Source: Erythrobacter sanguineus
Lineage (GTDB): Bacteria; Pseudomonadota; Alphaproteobacteria; Sphingomonadales; Sphingomonadaceae
Direction of reading: 5' to 3'
Assembly (NCBI RefSeq): GCF_900143235.1
Contig: NZ_FRDF01000011.1
Location: forward strand, 1-64,000
Length of the DNA: 64,000 bases
Shown here: piece by piece, positions 54,338 to 63,828 of the stretch
Layout of the letters: each line of letters opens with the position of its first letter
Position numbering within the stretch: position 1 is the stretch's first letter
Notes under the pieces: model-generated
Told to the model about the DNA's origin: nothing
What the model saw: the letters and a program-made list of their open reading frames with translations, nothing else
Database searches by the model: none
Program-made: the position numbers and the translations under genes

Positions 54338-55303
54338 ATGTTAATTCGTTTTGCTTCGGCTGCTTCGGCCGTCGCTTTCGCTACGTGTCTTACCACCCCC
54401 GCGCTTGCCGATGAAGCGGAAGCCGTCAGCATGGGTCCGACGCTCGAAACCGCAGCCCCGGATGCCGACAGCGCGCCGAAATTCGGGCTTCGCGCGATCG
54501 AACCGGTCGACCTTGCCACGGCCAGCCATGTCGAGGATGCCGAACCGGCGATCACGGTCTCAGGTTCGGCTACGCTGGTGTCCGATTACCGTTTCCGCGG
54601 TGTTTCGCAGACCGACGAAGGCATGGCGATTCAGGGCGGCTTTACCGTCAGCCATGCCAGCGGCTTCTATGTCGGAACCTGGGGTTCCAACCTGTCGGGC
54701 TGGGGCACCTTCGGCGGCGCCAATATGGAACTGGACATCTACGCCGGCTTCGCGTTCCCGGTCGGAGAGGGAACGCTTGATACAGGCGTTACCTGGTTCA
54801 TGTACCCCAGCGGTGCCGACACCACCGACTTTGCCGAGCTTTATGCCAAGCTTTCGGGCGATATTGGCCCGGTGTCGTTAACCGCTGGCATTGCCTACGC
54901 CCCGTCGCAGGAAGCGCTGGGCAATGTCTTTGCCACAGGCGCCGCTGCTGCGGCTGGTATCCCGACCGATCCGGGCGACAAGGAGGACAACCTCTACCTT
55001 TCGGGCGACGCCGTGTACGGCATCCCTGACACCCCGCTCAGCGTCAAGGCGCACCTTGGCTATTCAGATGGCAACCCCGGCCTCGGCCCCAACGGCACCA
55101 GCATCGCGCCGACCGGGACCTATTTGGACTGGCTGATCGGTGCGGATTTCGAGGCGACCCCCGGATTGACGCTTTCAGTCGCTTATGTCGATACCGACAT
55201 CTCCAACACCGAAAGCGCTTACCTGCTGCCGAATTTTGCGAAACTGGCGGGCGGCTCGATTGCCGATGCCACCGTGGTGTTCTCGGTTACCGCATCGTTC
55301 TGA
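54338..55303 (+). CDS. TorF family putative porin
   Basis: ATG 54338 (MLIRFASAASAVAFATCLTTPALAD) is chosen over 54302 because it follows the shared leader hairpin and starts the signal peptide; this gives 321 residues. The TorF barrel begins ITVSGSATLVSDYRFRGVSQTDEGMAIQGGFT and ends VVFSVTASF with terminal Phe. Family members are outer membrane porins of unknown substrate. Its signal peptide is nearly that of the preceding barrel protein. Terminator-like hairpin follows. Confidence 0.88.
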   Translation: MLIRFASAASAVAFATCLTTPALADEAEAVSMGPTLETAAPDADSAPKFGLRAIEPVDLATASHVEDAEPAITVSGSATLVSDYRFRGVSQTDEGMAIQGGFTVSHASGFYVGTWGSNLSGWGTFGGANMELDIYAGFAFPVGEGTLDTGVTWFMYPSGADTTDFAELYAKLSGDIGPVSLTAGIAYAPSQEALGNVFATGAAAAAGIPTDPGDKEDNLYLSGDAVYGIPDTPLSVKAHLGYSDGNPGLGPNGTSIAPTGTYLDWLIGADFEATPGLTLSVAYVDTDISNTESAYLLPNFAKLAGGSIADATVVFSVTASF

Positions 55304-55326
55304 TCGCGACTGTGATGATAGATTGA

Positions 55327-55361
55327 GGGGGCGTCCGGCAGTTCTGGCCGGGCGTCCCTTT
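55327..55361 (+). terminator. Terminator-like hairpin after the TorF gene
   Basis: GGGGGCGTCCGGC pairs with GCCGGGCGTCCC through about 12 bp with one bulged G and two G.T pairs. Only three Ts follow, so it is weaker than the one at 54050. Confidence 0.6.
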
Positions 55362-55430
55362 ACTTCAAGGCGCGGTTGCCGATAGGTTCCTTCCGATACC
55401 CGGCCGACGGGAATGCGGAGAGGAACACCG

Positions 55431-57704
55431 ATGCGGATTACACTTCTGGCAAGCAGCCTTGCTGCGCTGCTGCTGGTACCTCAGGCACAGGCACGCAGCC
55501 AGTATGAGGCGACCATAACCCGCACCACTTACGGCATCCCCCATATCGAGGCCGATAGCTGGGGCGGCGTGGGCTACGGCGTCGCCTATGCCTATGCCGA
55601 GGATAATCTGTGCCTTCTGGCCGAAGAATTCACCACCGTTGCGGGTGATCGCTCGCGCCATTTCGGGCCGGACAACACCGCGGTGCTGGGCTTCCAGCAG
55701 GTCGATAATCTCAATTCCGACGTGTTCTTCCGGGCCATGATCGATCTGCCGGCCCTGCGCGCCGGATTTGCCGATCAGGGGCACGAGGCGCGCGGGCTCG
55801 CGCAAGGCTATGTCGCGGGCTATAACCGCTTTCTGAAGGATGCGGGGCCGGATGGCATCCCCGCCGAATGCCGCGGCAAGGCGTGGGTGCGCGCAATCAG
55901 CCTTGATGACGTGCTGCGCCTCACTGAAAAACAGATGCTGCTGGCAAGCTCGCTGGCGCTGGCGCCGGGTATCGCCGCTGCCTCGCCGCCGGGCACAGCC
56001 AAAAAGCAGGTCGCGCAGGCCCTCCCGCGTCCTGGAGAACTGGGCCTTGGCAGCAATGGCTGGGCCTTCGGCGGTGATGCGACGGCCGACGGGCGCGGCC
56101 TTGTGATCGGCAACCCGCACTTCCCGTGGAACGGACCGAGCCGCTTCTGGCAGCTCCACGTTACCGGGCCGGATGGCTATGACGTGATGGGCGTGGGCAT
56201 TGCCGGAACCCCGATCCCGACTTTGGGCTTCAACCGCGATGTCGCATGGACCCACACCGTCACCGCCGCGCGCCATTTCACGCTGCATGCGCTGGTGCTC
56301 GATCCCGCCGATCCGACCCGCTACATGCTGGATGGTGAAAGCGTCGCGATGGAGCCGCGCAATGTCACCGTGCCGATGCCCGAAGGCGCGGCCGACGTCA
56401 CCCGCACGCTTTATGCCACCCGCTTCGGCCCGGTCTTCGTCGCGCCGGATTCGGGCGTGATCTGGAGCGCGAGCGCAGCCTATGCGGTGCAGGACGCCAA
56501 TCGCGGCAATGGCCGCGCCATCGACACGTGGCTCAGGATCGGCCAGGCCCGCAGCGTCGGCGAGATCAAGGCTGCGGTCAGCGAAACACTCGGCATTCCG
56601 TGGGTCAACACCATCGCCTCCGACCGGCACGGCGATGCACTTCACGCCGATATTACTGCGGTGCCCAATGTCTCGGCACAGCTGATCGCTGCCTGTTCGA
56701 CCCCGCTCTCGCCCCTGTTTGCGCGGCTGGCGACACTGCTCGACGGGTCGCGTTCCGAATGCAACTGGCAGGTCGCCGAAGGCACGCCCGAACCCGGCCT
56801 GATGCCCGCCAGCGATCAGGCTGCGACCATCCGTCGCGATTACCTCACCAACAGCAACGACAGTTACTGGCTCAGCAATCCGCGCCTGCCCCACTCCGCG
56901 CTTTCGCCTGTTCTTGGCAAGCATGCCGAATCGCTCAGCTTGCGAACCCGTTCCAACTTCACCGAGACAGAGGCCCTGCTGGCTGCGGGCAAGGTCGATC
57001 ACGCTCGCGCCAAGGCGATGGCCTTTGCCAACAAGAGCCTGGCCGCCGACATGGCAATCGAACCGCTGCTGGCGCTGTGCGCCGCCACAACGGAGCCTTC
57101 CGCCGAGGCCGCGCGCGGCTGCGCAGCACTGGCCGGATGGGACCGCCGTTACGAGGCGGACAGCCGCGGCGCGCAGGTGTTCCGTGCCTTGTGGGCCAAG
57201 ATCGGCCAGCGCGGCGACCTGTGGCAGGTTGCCTTCGATCCCGCCGATCCGGTCAATACCCCGCGCGATCTGGCGACTGAGGGGAGCACAGGCGACAAGC
57301 TGCTAGCCGCGCTGGGTGACGCGGTGAACGAACTCGATGCCGCTGAAATCGCGCTCGATGCGCCGTGGGGCGAGGTTCAACGCTGGATCGCGAACGGCGA
57401 GGCGATCCCGATCCACGGCGGCCCCGGCACGGCGGGTGTGCTGAACTATCAGGATGCGCGCCCTGCGCCCGCAGGCGGGCTCGTGCCGGTGCACGGCACC
57501 AGCTACATCCAGATCGTCGGCTTCGACGAGAACGGCCCGGTGGCCGACGCGATCCTCTCCTATTCGCAATCGACCGATCCCGCCTCGCCGCACTTCGCCG
57601 ACCAGACCCGCGCCTATGCTGTCAAGCAGTGGCACCGCTTACCGTTCACGCCCGAGGAAATCGCTGAACAGGCCATCGGCGAGACCAGACGCATCGCGGA
57701 ATAG
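55431..57704 (+). CDS. Penicillin-acylase-family Ntn hydrolase (AHL/PvdQ-like acylase)
   Basis: This 757-residue precursor from ATG 55431 has a signal peptide (LLASSLAALLLVPQAQARS), an alpha chain (YEATITRTTYGIPHIEADSW) and a spacer to about residue 205. An LGLGSNGWAFGGDAT motif then provides the N-terminal Ser nucleophile after Gly-Ser self-cleavage. The beta chain has LTNSNDSYWLSNPRLPHS and HGTSYIQIVGFDENG. Such acylases cleave penicillin or N-acyl-homoserine lactones; the LuxR-type gene at 59822 makes quorum quenching worth considering. Substrate is not established. Confidence 0.9.
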   Translation: MRITLLASSLAALLLVPQAQARSQYEATITRTTYGIPHIEADSWGGVGYGVAYAYAEDNLCLLAEEFTTVAGDRSRHFGPDNTAVLGFQQVDNLNSDVFFRAMIDLPALRAGFADQGHEARGLAQGYVAGYNRFLKDAGPDGIPAECRGKAWVRAISLDDVLRLTEKQMLLASSLALAPGIAAASPPGTAKKQVAQALPRPGELGLGSNGWAFGGDATADGRGLVIGNPHFPWNGPSRFWQLHVTGPDGYDVMGVGIAGTPIPTLGFNRDVAWTHTVTAARHFTLHALVLDPADPTRYMLDGESVAMEPRNVTVPMPEGAADVTRTLYATRFGPVFVAPDSGVIWSASAAYAVQDANRGNGRAIDTWLRIGQARSVGEIKAAVSETLGIPWVNTIASDRHGDALHADITAVPNVSAQLIAACSTPLSPLFARLATLLDGSRSECNWQVAEGTPEPGLMPASDQAATIRRDYLTNSNDSYWLSNPRLPHSALSPVLGKHAESLSLRTRSNFTETEALLAAGKVDHARAKAMAFANKSLAADMAIEPLLALCAATTEPSAEAARGCAALAGWDRRYEADSRGAQVFRALWAKIGQRGDLWQVAFDPADPVNTPRDLATEGSTGDKLLAALGDAVNELDAAEIALDAPWGEVQRWIANGEAIPIHGGPGTAGVLNYQDARPAPAGGLVPVHGTSYIQIVGFDENGPVADAILSYSQSTDPASPHFADQTRAYAVKQWHRLPFTPEEIAEQAIGETRRIAE

Positions 57705-57760
57705 CAGGCAAGCCTCGCCTGCAATGACCCACATCGGGTCAATCGCCCCAAGGAGGCGCG

Positions 57761-58360
57761 ATGATCCGGCATAGAAGTAGATCGGAGTCCGCAGGGAGGG
57801 GGCTGAACCGCTGCATCAGCCGGTTGGCACGGTGCAACCCGGGGCCGCCTGCGCCCTTTCCTTGTCAGCCTGTCGTCCGCAGCGAATTGCCGGTGCAGGC
57901 CCGCATGCACATGCATGTCGGCGTGCTGGTGCCTGAAGATCTCAGACAATTCGTGACCGATGATGAAATCCTCGGGAAGATGTTCTTGCACATGGTGATC
58001 CTTGCCAAGCAGGAAGCCATCGGCACGAGCTGCGCGGCCTATGATCTCGACCAGAAACGCATGGTCGCCCTGATGTTCCGCACCCTGCAACCGCTGTCCG
58101 AAGGCGTCGACAATGAAGCGGCCGGCTGGCGGCATGACCCGATCCTGCCCGCGCGGTTTTGCGCGCGCGCTGACCATGGCCGGATGCCTGCGCATGACCG
58201 CAGGATCGGCGCGTCAGCGCGACATTTCGTAAGGCACCACGCCGCGGCGGAACAGGTCGACCGCGATGGTCTGGTCGCTGGGCGGGTAGGCGCGCTGGTC
58301 GCAATCAGCGCGCGGACAGATGCGGCACGAGACACCGATCGGGGTCGCCGCCTGCGCTGA
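57761..58360 (+). CDS. Hypothetical protein overlapping the RamB/ScfR-type regulator gene
   Basis: AAGGAGG stands 4 nt before ATG 57761. The 199-residue frame has a basic Pro/Arg N-terminus and a more protein-like middle (residues 49-125, MHMHVGVLVPEDLRQFVTDDEILGKMFLHMVIL). Its last 49 codons run antisense over the convergent regulator gene and look non-native, so the true end may have been lost by a frameshift near 58165. ATG 57905 is an alternative start. No family was recognised. Confidence 0.45.
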   Translation: MIRHRSRSESAGRGLNRCISRLARCNPGPPAPFPCQPVVRSELPVQARMHMHVGVLVPEDLRQFVTDDEILGKMFLHMVILAKQEAIGTSCAAYDLDQKRMVALMFRTLQPLSEGVDNEAAGWRHDPILPARFCARADHGRMPAHDRRIGASARHFVRHHAAAEQVDRDGLVAGRVGALVAISARTDAARDTDRGRRLR

Positions 58361-59626
58361 TACGGTATCGATGCTGTCGGCATAGACGAACTCGCTGGCG
58401 TGGCGAACCTCGCAGCCAAGCGCCACGGCATAGCGCCGGGGGTTGCGATCGAACCGGCCCGAAGCCTTGACCAGCCCCTTGGCGATCGAGACATAGCGTT
58501 GCCCGTCAGGGGTCTCGGCCAGCTGGACGAGGATGCGGTCGGGAATCGCCGCCGCCTCGTGCACGATCCACAAGGGGCATGCGCCGCCGAACCGGGCGAA
58601 CTGGAACCGGGTGGCGCTGTGGCGCTTGGTGATATTGCCCGCCATGTCGACCCGGCAGAAAAAGATCGGCAGGCCCCGCTCGCCTTCGCGCTGCATGGTC
58701 GAAAGCCGGTGGCAGGTCTGCTCGAAACTGGTCTGGTAGTGCAGCGCCAGCCGGTCGACATCGTGGCGGAACGCGCGCGCGGCCTTGCGAAAATGGCCAT
58801 AGGGCATCAGCACCGCGCCTGCGGCATAATTGGCAAGGCCGATGGTCAGCAATTCGCGCGCGACTTCGCTGCGCAGCCGCGCTGCATCGGCGGTGTCGCG
58901 GATCGCATCGCCCAGCGTCGTGGCGGCAACATGATAGGCGATCTGGAACCGGATGCTGGCGGCCGGCTGGCCGGAATCGATCCGCAGCACGCCTTCGCCC
59001 GCATCGAAGCTGCGCAGCGCATCGGCTGGGCTGATGTCGACAGTGATCGCATGCTCTTGCCTGAGATGCGCGCGCAAGGCTTCGGTGGTGGGCACCGCGT
59101 CCTGCCCGGCAATCGCGGCGATCAGCTGTTCGGCGGCGCGATCAATCAGGTCGACATAATTGTTCGAAAGGTGAAACCAGTCGCGCACTTCCTCCCACGG
59201 CAGGCGCGCGCCTTCGTGGCTATCGACGGCCAGCGCTTCGTCGACCATTTCGAGCCGCTGGTTGGCCCGGCGCAAGGCCCCGTGCAGTTCCACAAAGCGG
59301 CGCGCGAAGGCCGGCTGCTGTTCCGCCAGCCGGGCGATGGTGTCAGGGGGCGTGGGCGTATCGAAGATCGGATCGGCCACCGCCTCGCGCAGCAGCAATG
59401 AAAGCTGTTCGGTATCCTCGCCCGGAAAATCCTGCCATTCGAGCGGGAACAGCCGCGCCACCCGCTCGATCAGCCGCGGCGTCAACGGGCGGTCGTCATG
59501 TTCAAGCTGGCTGAGATAGGACGGGCTGATCGCCAGCTGTTGCGCCAGATCCGCCTGCTTCAGCCCGCGCCGTTCACGCAGGATGCGCAATTGCTGACCT
59601 GCAAATATCCTCTGCCGATTGCCCAT
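58214..59626 (-). CDS. RamB/ScfR-type XRE regulator with IrrE-like domain
   Basis: This 470-residue regulator has an N-terminal HTH_3 (LRILRERRGLKQADLAQQLAISPSYLSQLEHDDRPLTP), a central DUF2083/ImmA-IrrE-like region (residues 90-330) and a C-terminal short-chain acyl-CoA-regulator part ending with cysteines (GVSCRICPRADC). Members such as RamB, PrpR and ScfR control acetate/propionate, glyoxylate and methylcitrate genes with acyl-CoA as ligand. It is preceded by a triple TTTGCAAA site, implying autoregulation. Confidence 0.92.
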   Translation of the reverse strand: MGNRQRIFAGQQLRILRERRGLKQADLAQQLAISPSYLSQLEHDDRPLTPRLIERVARLFPLEWQDFPGEDTEQLSLLLREAVADPIFDTPTPPDTIARLAEQQPAFARRFVELHGALRRANQRLEMVDEALAVDSHEGARLPWEEVRDWFHLSNNYVDLIDRAAEQLIAAIAGQDAVPTTEALRAHLRQEHAITVDISPADALRSFDAGEGVLRIDSGQPAASIRFQIAYHVAATTLGDAIRDTADAARLRSEVARELLTIGLANYAAGAVLMPYGHFRKAARAFRHDVDRLALHYQTSFEQTCHRLSTMQREGERGLPIFFCRVDMAGNITKRHSATRFQFARFGGACPLWIVHEAAAIPDRILVQLAETPDGQRYVSIAKGLVKASGRFDRNPRRYAVALGCEVRHASEFVYADSIDTVSAQAATPIGVSCRICPRADCDQRAYPPSDQTIAVDLFRRGVVPYEMSR

Positions 59627-59639
59627 GAGGCGACTCTAC

Positions 59640-59670
59640 TTTGCAAATATTCACTTTGCAAATTTGCAAA
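59640..59670. promoter_or_regulatory. Triple TTTGCAAA operator of the RamB/ScfR-type gene
   Basis: TTTGCAAA palindromes at 59640-59647, 59655-59662 and 59663-59670 lie just upstream of the regulator start (59626). They match the core of RamB-type binding sites. A fourth partial copy, CTGCAAATAT, is inside the first codons (59599-59608). Confidence 0.8.
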
Positions 59671-59821
59671 TTAACATTGGACTGTCACCCCTGCATGCGC
59701 AAACCCGACAATGTCGGAGCGGGAATCGGTCGCGCGCACCTGTGCACAAAGCCGGTTCACTCCATTCCGCCCCGGCGCGTACATACTGGAAATTGCAGAT
59801 TTTCGTTCAGGGAGATCCCGC

Positions 59822-60664
59822 TTGGCCACCAACGTTCTCGAACTTCGCCGGTTCGATCCGCCTGCCGCATCGGACGACCTGCCCGGTGATGTGACCATTG
59901 GCGAAAATCCCGACATCCGCCGCGCCGCGCTGGTGCTGGCGCGTGCGGCCAGCCGCCATGGCCTGCGGATCATGGTCTGGCACGATCTTGCAACCCTCGC
60001 ACCGATGACCGATGCGCAAGGCGATCCGCTCAACGCGGGCGTGTTTGGCTGGCAGGAACACGATCTCGCCGCCTGGCATGATCGCGACAGGATGCTCGCC
60101 TCCCCCGTGCTGCGCGCCTGCCGGGTCGAGAGCGAACCGTTCTGGATCAACCGCCACGGCATCCGGACACGCTGGCCCAACCGCCTGCTCGACCCGATCG
60201 AACGCGACGATTTCGAGCAGCGCGCCGCGGTCAGGGCCGCGATCATCCTGCCCGTCCACCTTCCCTTCGCACAGGTCGCCGCCGCCGTTCTCACCAGCAC
60301 CGATCCGGCACAGGAAGATCTGTCAGAAGAATTCGCCCGCTGCGCCGGAACCCTCGCCGAAGCGGTGCAGCGGTTTGTGCGTGGCTATGTCATGGTCACC
60401 CGCGATGAACGCTATCTGCCCGGTGATACCCTGCTTTCCAGCCGCGAAATCGAATGCCTGAGCTGGGTCGCGCACGGAAAGACCGATTTCGAGATCAGCA
60501 TCATCCTGGGTTGCAGCCATGCCGGGGTGCGTTACCACATCACCCGTGCCTGTGCGAAACTTGGTGTGGTCAACCGCGCGCAGTCGGTGTTCCGGGCCAG
60601 CCAGCTGGGATATCTCGGCCCGGCGACCCCGGCGGCATGCGGGCCGCAGCTGCGCCCGGCATGA
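59822..60664 (+). CDS. LuxR-family transcriptional regulator with autoinducer-binding-type domain
   Basis: Residues from TTG 59822 (AGGGAGATC upstream) give 280 amino acids; the frame is open to ATG 59711, which lacks a ribosome site. The C-terminal HTH is LSSREIECLSWVAHGKTDFEISIILGCSHAGVRYHITRACAKLGV. The N-terminal part (ASRHGLRIMVWHDLATLAPM onward) resembles an autoinducer-binding domain in layout. No luxI gene is present, so it may be an orphan LuxR. It is divergent from the RamB/ScfR-type gene, sharing the TTTGCAAA region. Confidence 0.82.
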   Translation: MATNVLELRRFDPPAASDDLPGDVTIGENPDIRRAALVLARAASRHGLRIMVWHDLATLAPMTDAQGDPLNAGVFGWQEHDLAAWHDRDRMLASPVLRACRVESEPFWINRHGIRTRWPNRLLDPIERDDFEQRAAVRAAIILPVHLPFAQVAAAVLTSTDPAQEDLSEEFARCAGTLAEAVQRFVRGYVMVTRDERYLPGDTLLSSREIECLSWVAHGKTDFEISIILGCSHAGVRYHITRACAKLGVVNRAQSVFRASQLGYLGPATPAACGPQLRPA

Positions 60665-61562
60665 TCGCTGACACGCAGGATCGGCCCGGTCGGTAACGCG
60701 GCAAACAGGATTGTGTCAGGCGGTTGCGGCAGACGGCGCTGGAGCGGTGAAGGGAAGCCAATTACTCAAGCAAACAACTGTACTTATTCAATTTTCCAAA
60801 ACCTGAAACATAAAAGGCCCCCAATCTGGCCCCCACCTGCCAGCGCTTCTGTGGAAAAACGCGAGATTAGGAGGGACCTTCGCGCCTATCGCATCCCTTC
60901 GTAAATAGACTGCTAGACTTTGGTTGTCACCGGTCCGATTGGCAACTCAAATGTGAGTAGAGCGCGGCTTTAAGAGACAACAGACGAAAGAATTCGGTGG
61001 ATCTCAAACAACTCGCTCATCGATCAAGGATTTTCATTTACTTTCAGATTTTTACAAGACTGCGAGTTGTCTGCGGATCAGCGGAAACCCGCTTAACTCG
61101 TAGACGGGTGTGTTTCGCCCAAACAGGTATTCCATAAATATATCAGGGACTTAAATCCCGAATTCGCGGGGTACGGTGTGCTCGCCAGATTTCCATTTGC
61201 GCGCGGTTTGCCAATCGCTCGCAGATCTTTCGGCTTAGCCACTCCGGACGACACCTGTCGTGAAGCAGCCGCGCGGCGATTGAGCGCAGCAAATGACTGC
61301 TTTGCGCCCCAATCCCGGTCATTCGAGTGGTCGCGCTTCTCGTCTGAAAGCTGTCGCTGGTTCAGGCTAGCCTCCCTGGCCGCTACGCGCCCCAGTTTTT
61401 GATATTGGCATTCAAGTCCTCAAGCCCCAATAGCTGTCAAAATCATCTCACATTTGGTTAGAGAATGTAACCTTGTTGTAGAATTTGGATAGGAAGATAG
61501 TCTGCATCATTCGGCGCTTCATCGGATCTTTTTGTTGAACTCAAGATGTCGCGTCCCAAAGC
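60665..61562. other. 898-bp gene-poor stretch before the right-hand catabolic operon
   Basis: No convincing gene is seen. Composition is AT-richer than the flanks from about 60760. A short 61178-61402 frame (Arg/Ser-rich, no ribosome site or family resemblance) is judged non-coding. There is no tRNA, terminator or attachment site visible. It may contain decayed DNA and the promoter of the operon starting at 61563. Confidence 0.55.
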
Positions 61563-63026
61563 ATGAGTGCGGACGAAATGACTGGAAATAGAGTACCCAT
61601 TCTCACGAAGCTGGCCTACGGCTTTGGAGCAATCGCTTATGGCGTGAAGAACAACGGCTTCGATTTCTTCCTGCTGTTGTTCTACTCGCAAATTCTGGGT
61701 GTGGATGCCGAACTGGTCGGGCTGGCACTGCTGATCGCGCTGGTGTTTGACGCCTTCTCCGACCCGTTTGTAGGATATCTCAGCGACAATACGCGCAGCC
61801 GTTGGGGCAGGCGCCACCCATGGATGTATTTTTCCGCAATTCCGGTCTCGGTCGCCTATTTTTTCTTGTGGTCGCCGCCTGAGACGCTGACCAACAATGA
61901 GCTGTTCTTCTACCTCGTGGGCCTCTCGATCCTGATACGCACTTTGATTACGCTGTATGAGGTGCCCAGCTCCGCTCTCGCCCCCGAACTGACGCGCGAT
62001 TATGATGAGCGTACGCGCCTGATGGCATGGCGGACATTCTTCGGGTGGATTGGCGGAACGCTGATCGCCGCGTTCACCATGGCCGTCATCCTTGCGCCGA
62101 GCGATGCCAATCCGGAAGGACTGTTCAACCGCGCCGGCTTCACAACCTATGGTCTGATCGCATCGGTGATGATGTTTACATCCATCATGGTGACGAGCCT
62201 CGGCACGCACCGGGCGATCCCAACCCTCCCCAAGGCACCGGTCACCGAGACCAAGCGTCTGGGGGCCATTTTCGGTGAGATTTTCGAGACGCTAACCAGC
62301 AAGTCGTTCCTCGCACTATTTCTGGCGACGATAATCTCGGCTGTCGCGACGGGCCTTGCGATGAGCCTCAATCTTTACCTCAACACCTATCTGTGGGGCT
62401 TTACACAGGAGCAGATCAGCATTCTCATCCTCGCCTCGCTGGTGGGCGCTGCCGGATCAGTAATCATTGCGCCGCTGTTCACCCGCGTGTTCGGCAAGCG
62501 CAAAGGAGCAATCATCGCGGCAAGCGCGACGCTTTTCCTGTCTCCGGTGCTCATCGCATTACGGCTCGGCGGGGTTCTCGAACCGATGCCGACCGACAGC
62601 CCGTCATTCCTGCTGCCGTTGATCTTCACCGTGGCTGTGATCGAGATGACCCTCACGATCACCTTCCAGGTGCTCATGTTCTCCATGATTGCCGATCTGG
62701 TCGAAGAAAGCGAAGTGCGGACCAAGCGCCGGTCCGAAGGCGTATTCTTCGCCGCGATCACCTTCTCGGCTAAAGCCACACAGGGATTGGGCATTTTCGC
62801 CGCTTCGCTGGTGTTGGCCTATGTCAGTTTCCCGGAAGGTGCAAAGCCTGGGGAAGTCTCAGAGGACATCGTACTGGAGTTTGGCCTGACTTATCTTATC
62901 GCAATCCTGACCTTGTCGATTGCCCGGATATTCTGCGTCCGCCTCTACCGTATCGACCGAGAAGCGCATGAACGCAATGTAGCTCAAACCACCGCAATCG
63001 ACCAAGGACCCGCCAGTGACGTTTGA
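61563..63026 (+). CDS. GPH-type MFS transporter (paralogue of the gene at 6728)
   Basis: This 487-residue protein has 12 membrane segments and the GPH motifs YLSDNTRSRWGRRHPWMY and RDYDERTRLMAWRTFFGWIGG. N-terminal KLAYGFGAIAYGVKNNGFDFFLLLFY parallels residues of the transporter at 6728. It overlaps the next gene by 11 bp and leads an acyl/keto-acid catabolic operon, so a carboxylate or steroid-like substrate is as likely as a sugar. The gene continues the right-hand operon beyond the gene-poor stretch. Confidence 0.88.
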   Translation: MSADEMTGNRVPILTKLAYGFGAIAYGVKNNGFDFFLLLFYSQILGVDAELVGLALLIALVFDAFSDPFVGYLSDNTRSRWGRRHPWMYFSAIPVSVAYFFLWSPPETLTNNELFFYLVGLSILIRTLITLYEVPSSALAPELTRDYDERTRLMAWRTFFGWIGGTLIAAFTMAVILAPSDANPEGLFNRAGFTTYGLIASVMMFTSIMVTSLGTHRAIPTLPKAPVTETKRLGAIFGEIFETLTSKSFLALFLATIISAVATGLAMSLNLYLNTYLWGFTQEQISILILASLVGAAGSVIIAPLFTRVFGKRKGAIIAASATLFLSPVLIALRLGGVLEPMPTDSPSFLLPLIFTVAVIEMTLTITFQVLMFSMIADLVEESEVRTKRRSEGVFFAAITFSAKATQGLGIFAASLVLAYVSFPEGAKPGEVSEDIVLEFGLTYLIAILTLSIARIFCVRLYRIDREAHERNVAQTTAIDQGPASDV

Positions 63027-63828
63027 ACGAGATCCAGCCAAGAGTTACATGATGCCAGCGCATTTCGGGGCGCGCTACACCGGCCCCAATACGTCCGGCT
63101 GGTACCGCGACGTGACTGCAATGGTGGTGCCCTATGTCACGGATCGCACCAAGCTGGCCGCGCTCTTACCGGATGGTTTCGAGCCTGCGGAAGACCCGGT
63201 GATCTCTGTCTACTACGCGTGCAACAAGCAGATCGATTGGCTGGCAGGGCGCGGTTACAACATGATCGGCGTCAATGCGGATGTGATCTACAATGGAGAA
63301 GGCGAGAGGCTTGCCGGGACCTATGCTCTCGTCATCTGGGAGAACCTGGCCGATCCTATCCTGACCGGGCGCGAATTGCAGGGCATCCCCAAGGTCTTCG
63401 CGGATATTCCCGACCACAGCATCAGTGGCGACGTTTGGCGCTGCAACGCGAGCCACTTTGGCCATGCGATAGTCGGCATGGAAATCTCCGCCCTACGCGC
63501 GCCGGAGCTTGAGGAGATTGCCGCTGCGCAGAAGGCAAAGGAGGGCCAGGACAACCCGATGGGCTGGCGCTACATCCAAAAGGCAGGGGCGCCTGATCCC
63601 GCACTAGACGAATACACTACATTCCCGAGCGAGAACCACTTGAGCCAAATCATGCTGGGTGAAGGGAACGTAGACTGGAACCGGCTGACTTGGGAGCAGA
63701 ACCCGACCCAGTTCCATATCGTCAACGCGCTGGAGCAACTGCCCATCGTCGAATATCGCCCCGCAATGATTACACGGGGTGCGACCAATCTGGTGTTGCC
63801 GCAACGCCCGACCCGTGTGCTGCGATGA
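63016..63828 (+). CDS. Acetoacetate decarboxylase family protein
   Basis: This 270-residue protein has the ADC signature TGRELQGIPKVFADI, with Lys of GIPK as the likely Schiff-base lysine. It also has LLPDGFEPAEDPVISVYY and IWENLADPI. Start GTG 63016 lies inside the transporter gene. Distant ADC homologues act on various keto acids, so acetoacetate itself is not assured. Its stop overlaps the next start by 4 bp (ATGA). Confidence 0.9.
   Translation: MTFERDPAKSYMMPAHFGARYTGPNTSGWYRDVTAMVVPYVTDRTKLAALLPDGFEPAEDPVISVYYACNKQIDWLAGRGYNMIGVNADVIYNGEGERLAGTYALVIWENLADPILTGRELQGIPKVFADIPDHSISGDVWRCNASHFGHAIVGMEISALRAPELEEIAAAQKAKEGQDNPMGWRYIQKAGAPDPALDEYTTFPSENHLSQIMLGEGNVDWNRLTWEQNPTQFHIVNALEQLPIVEYRPAMITRGATNLVLPQRPTRVLR

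Noticed and set aside
57614..58195. Minus-strand frame opposite the hypothetical gene
   Set aside because: The plus-strand frame has a strong ribosome site and better codon use; the minus frame has neither and is His/Gln rich.
61178..61402. 74-residue Arg/Ser-rich frame in the gene-poor stretch
   Set aside because: No ribosome site, no recognisable domain, and composition typical of spurious frames.
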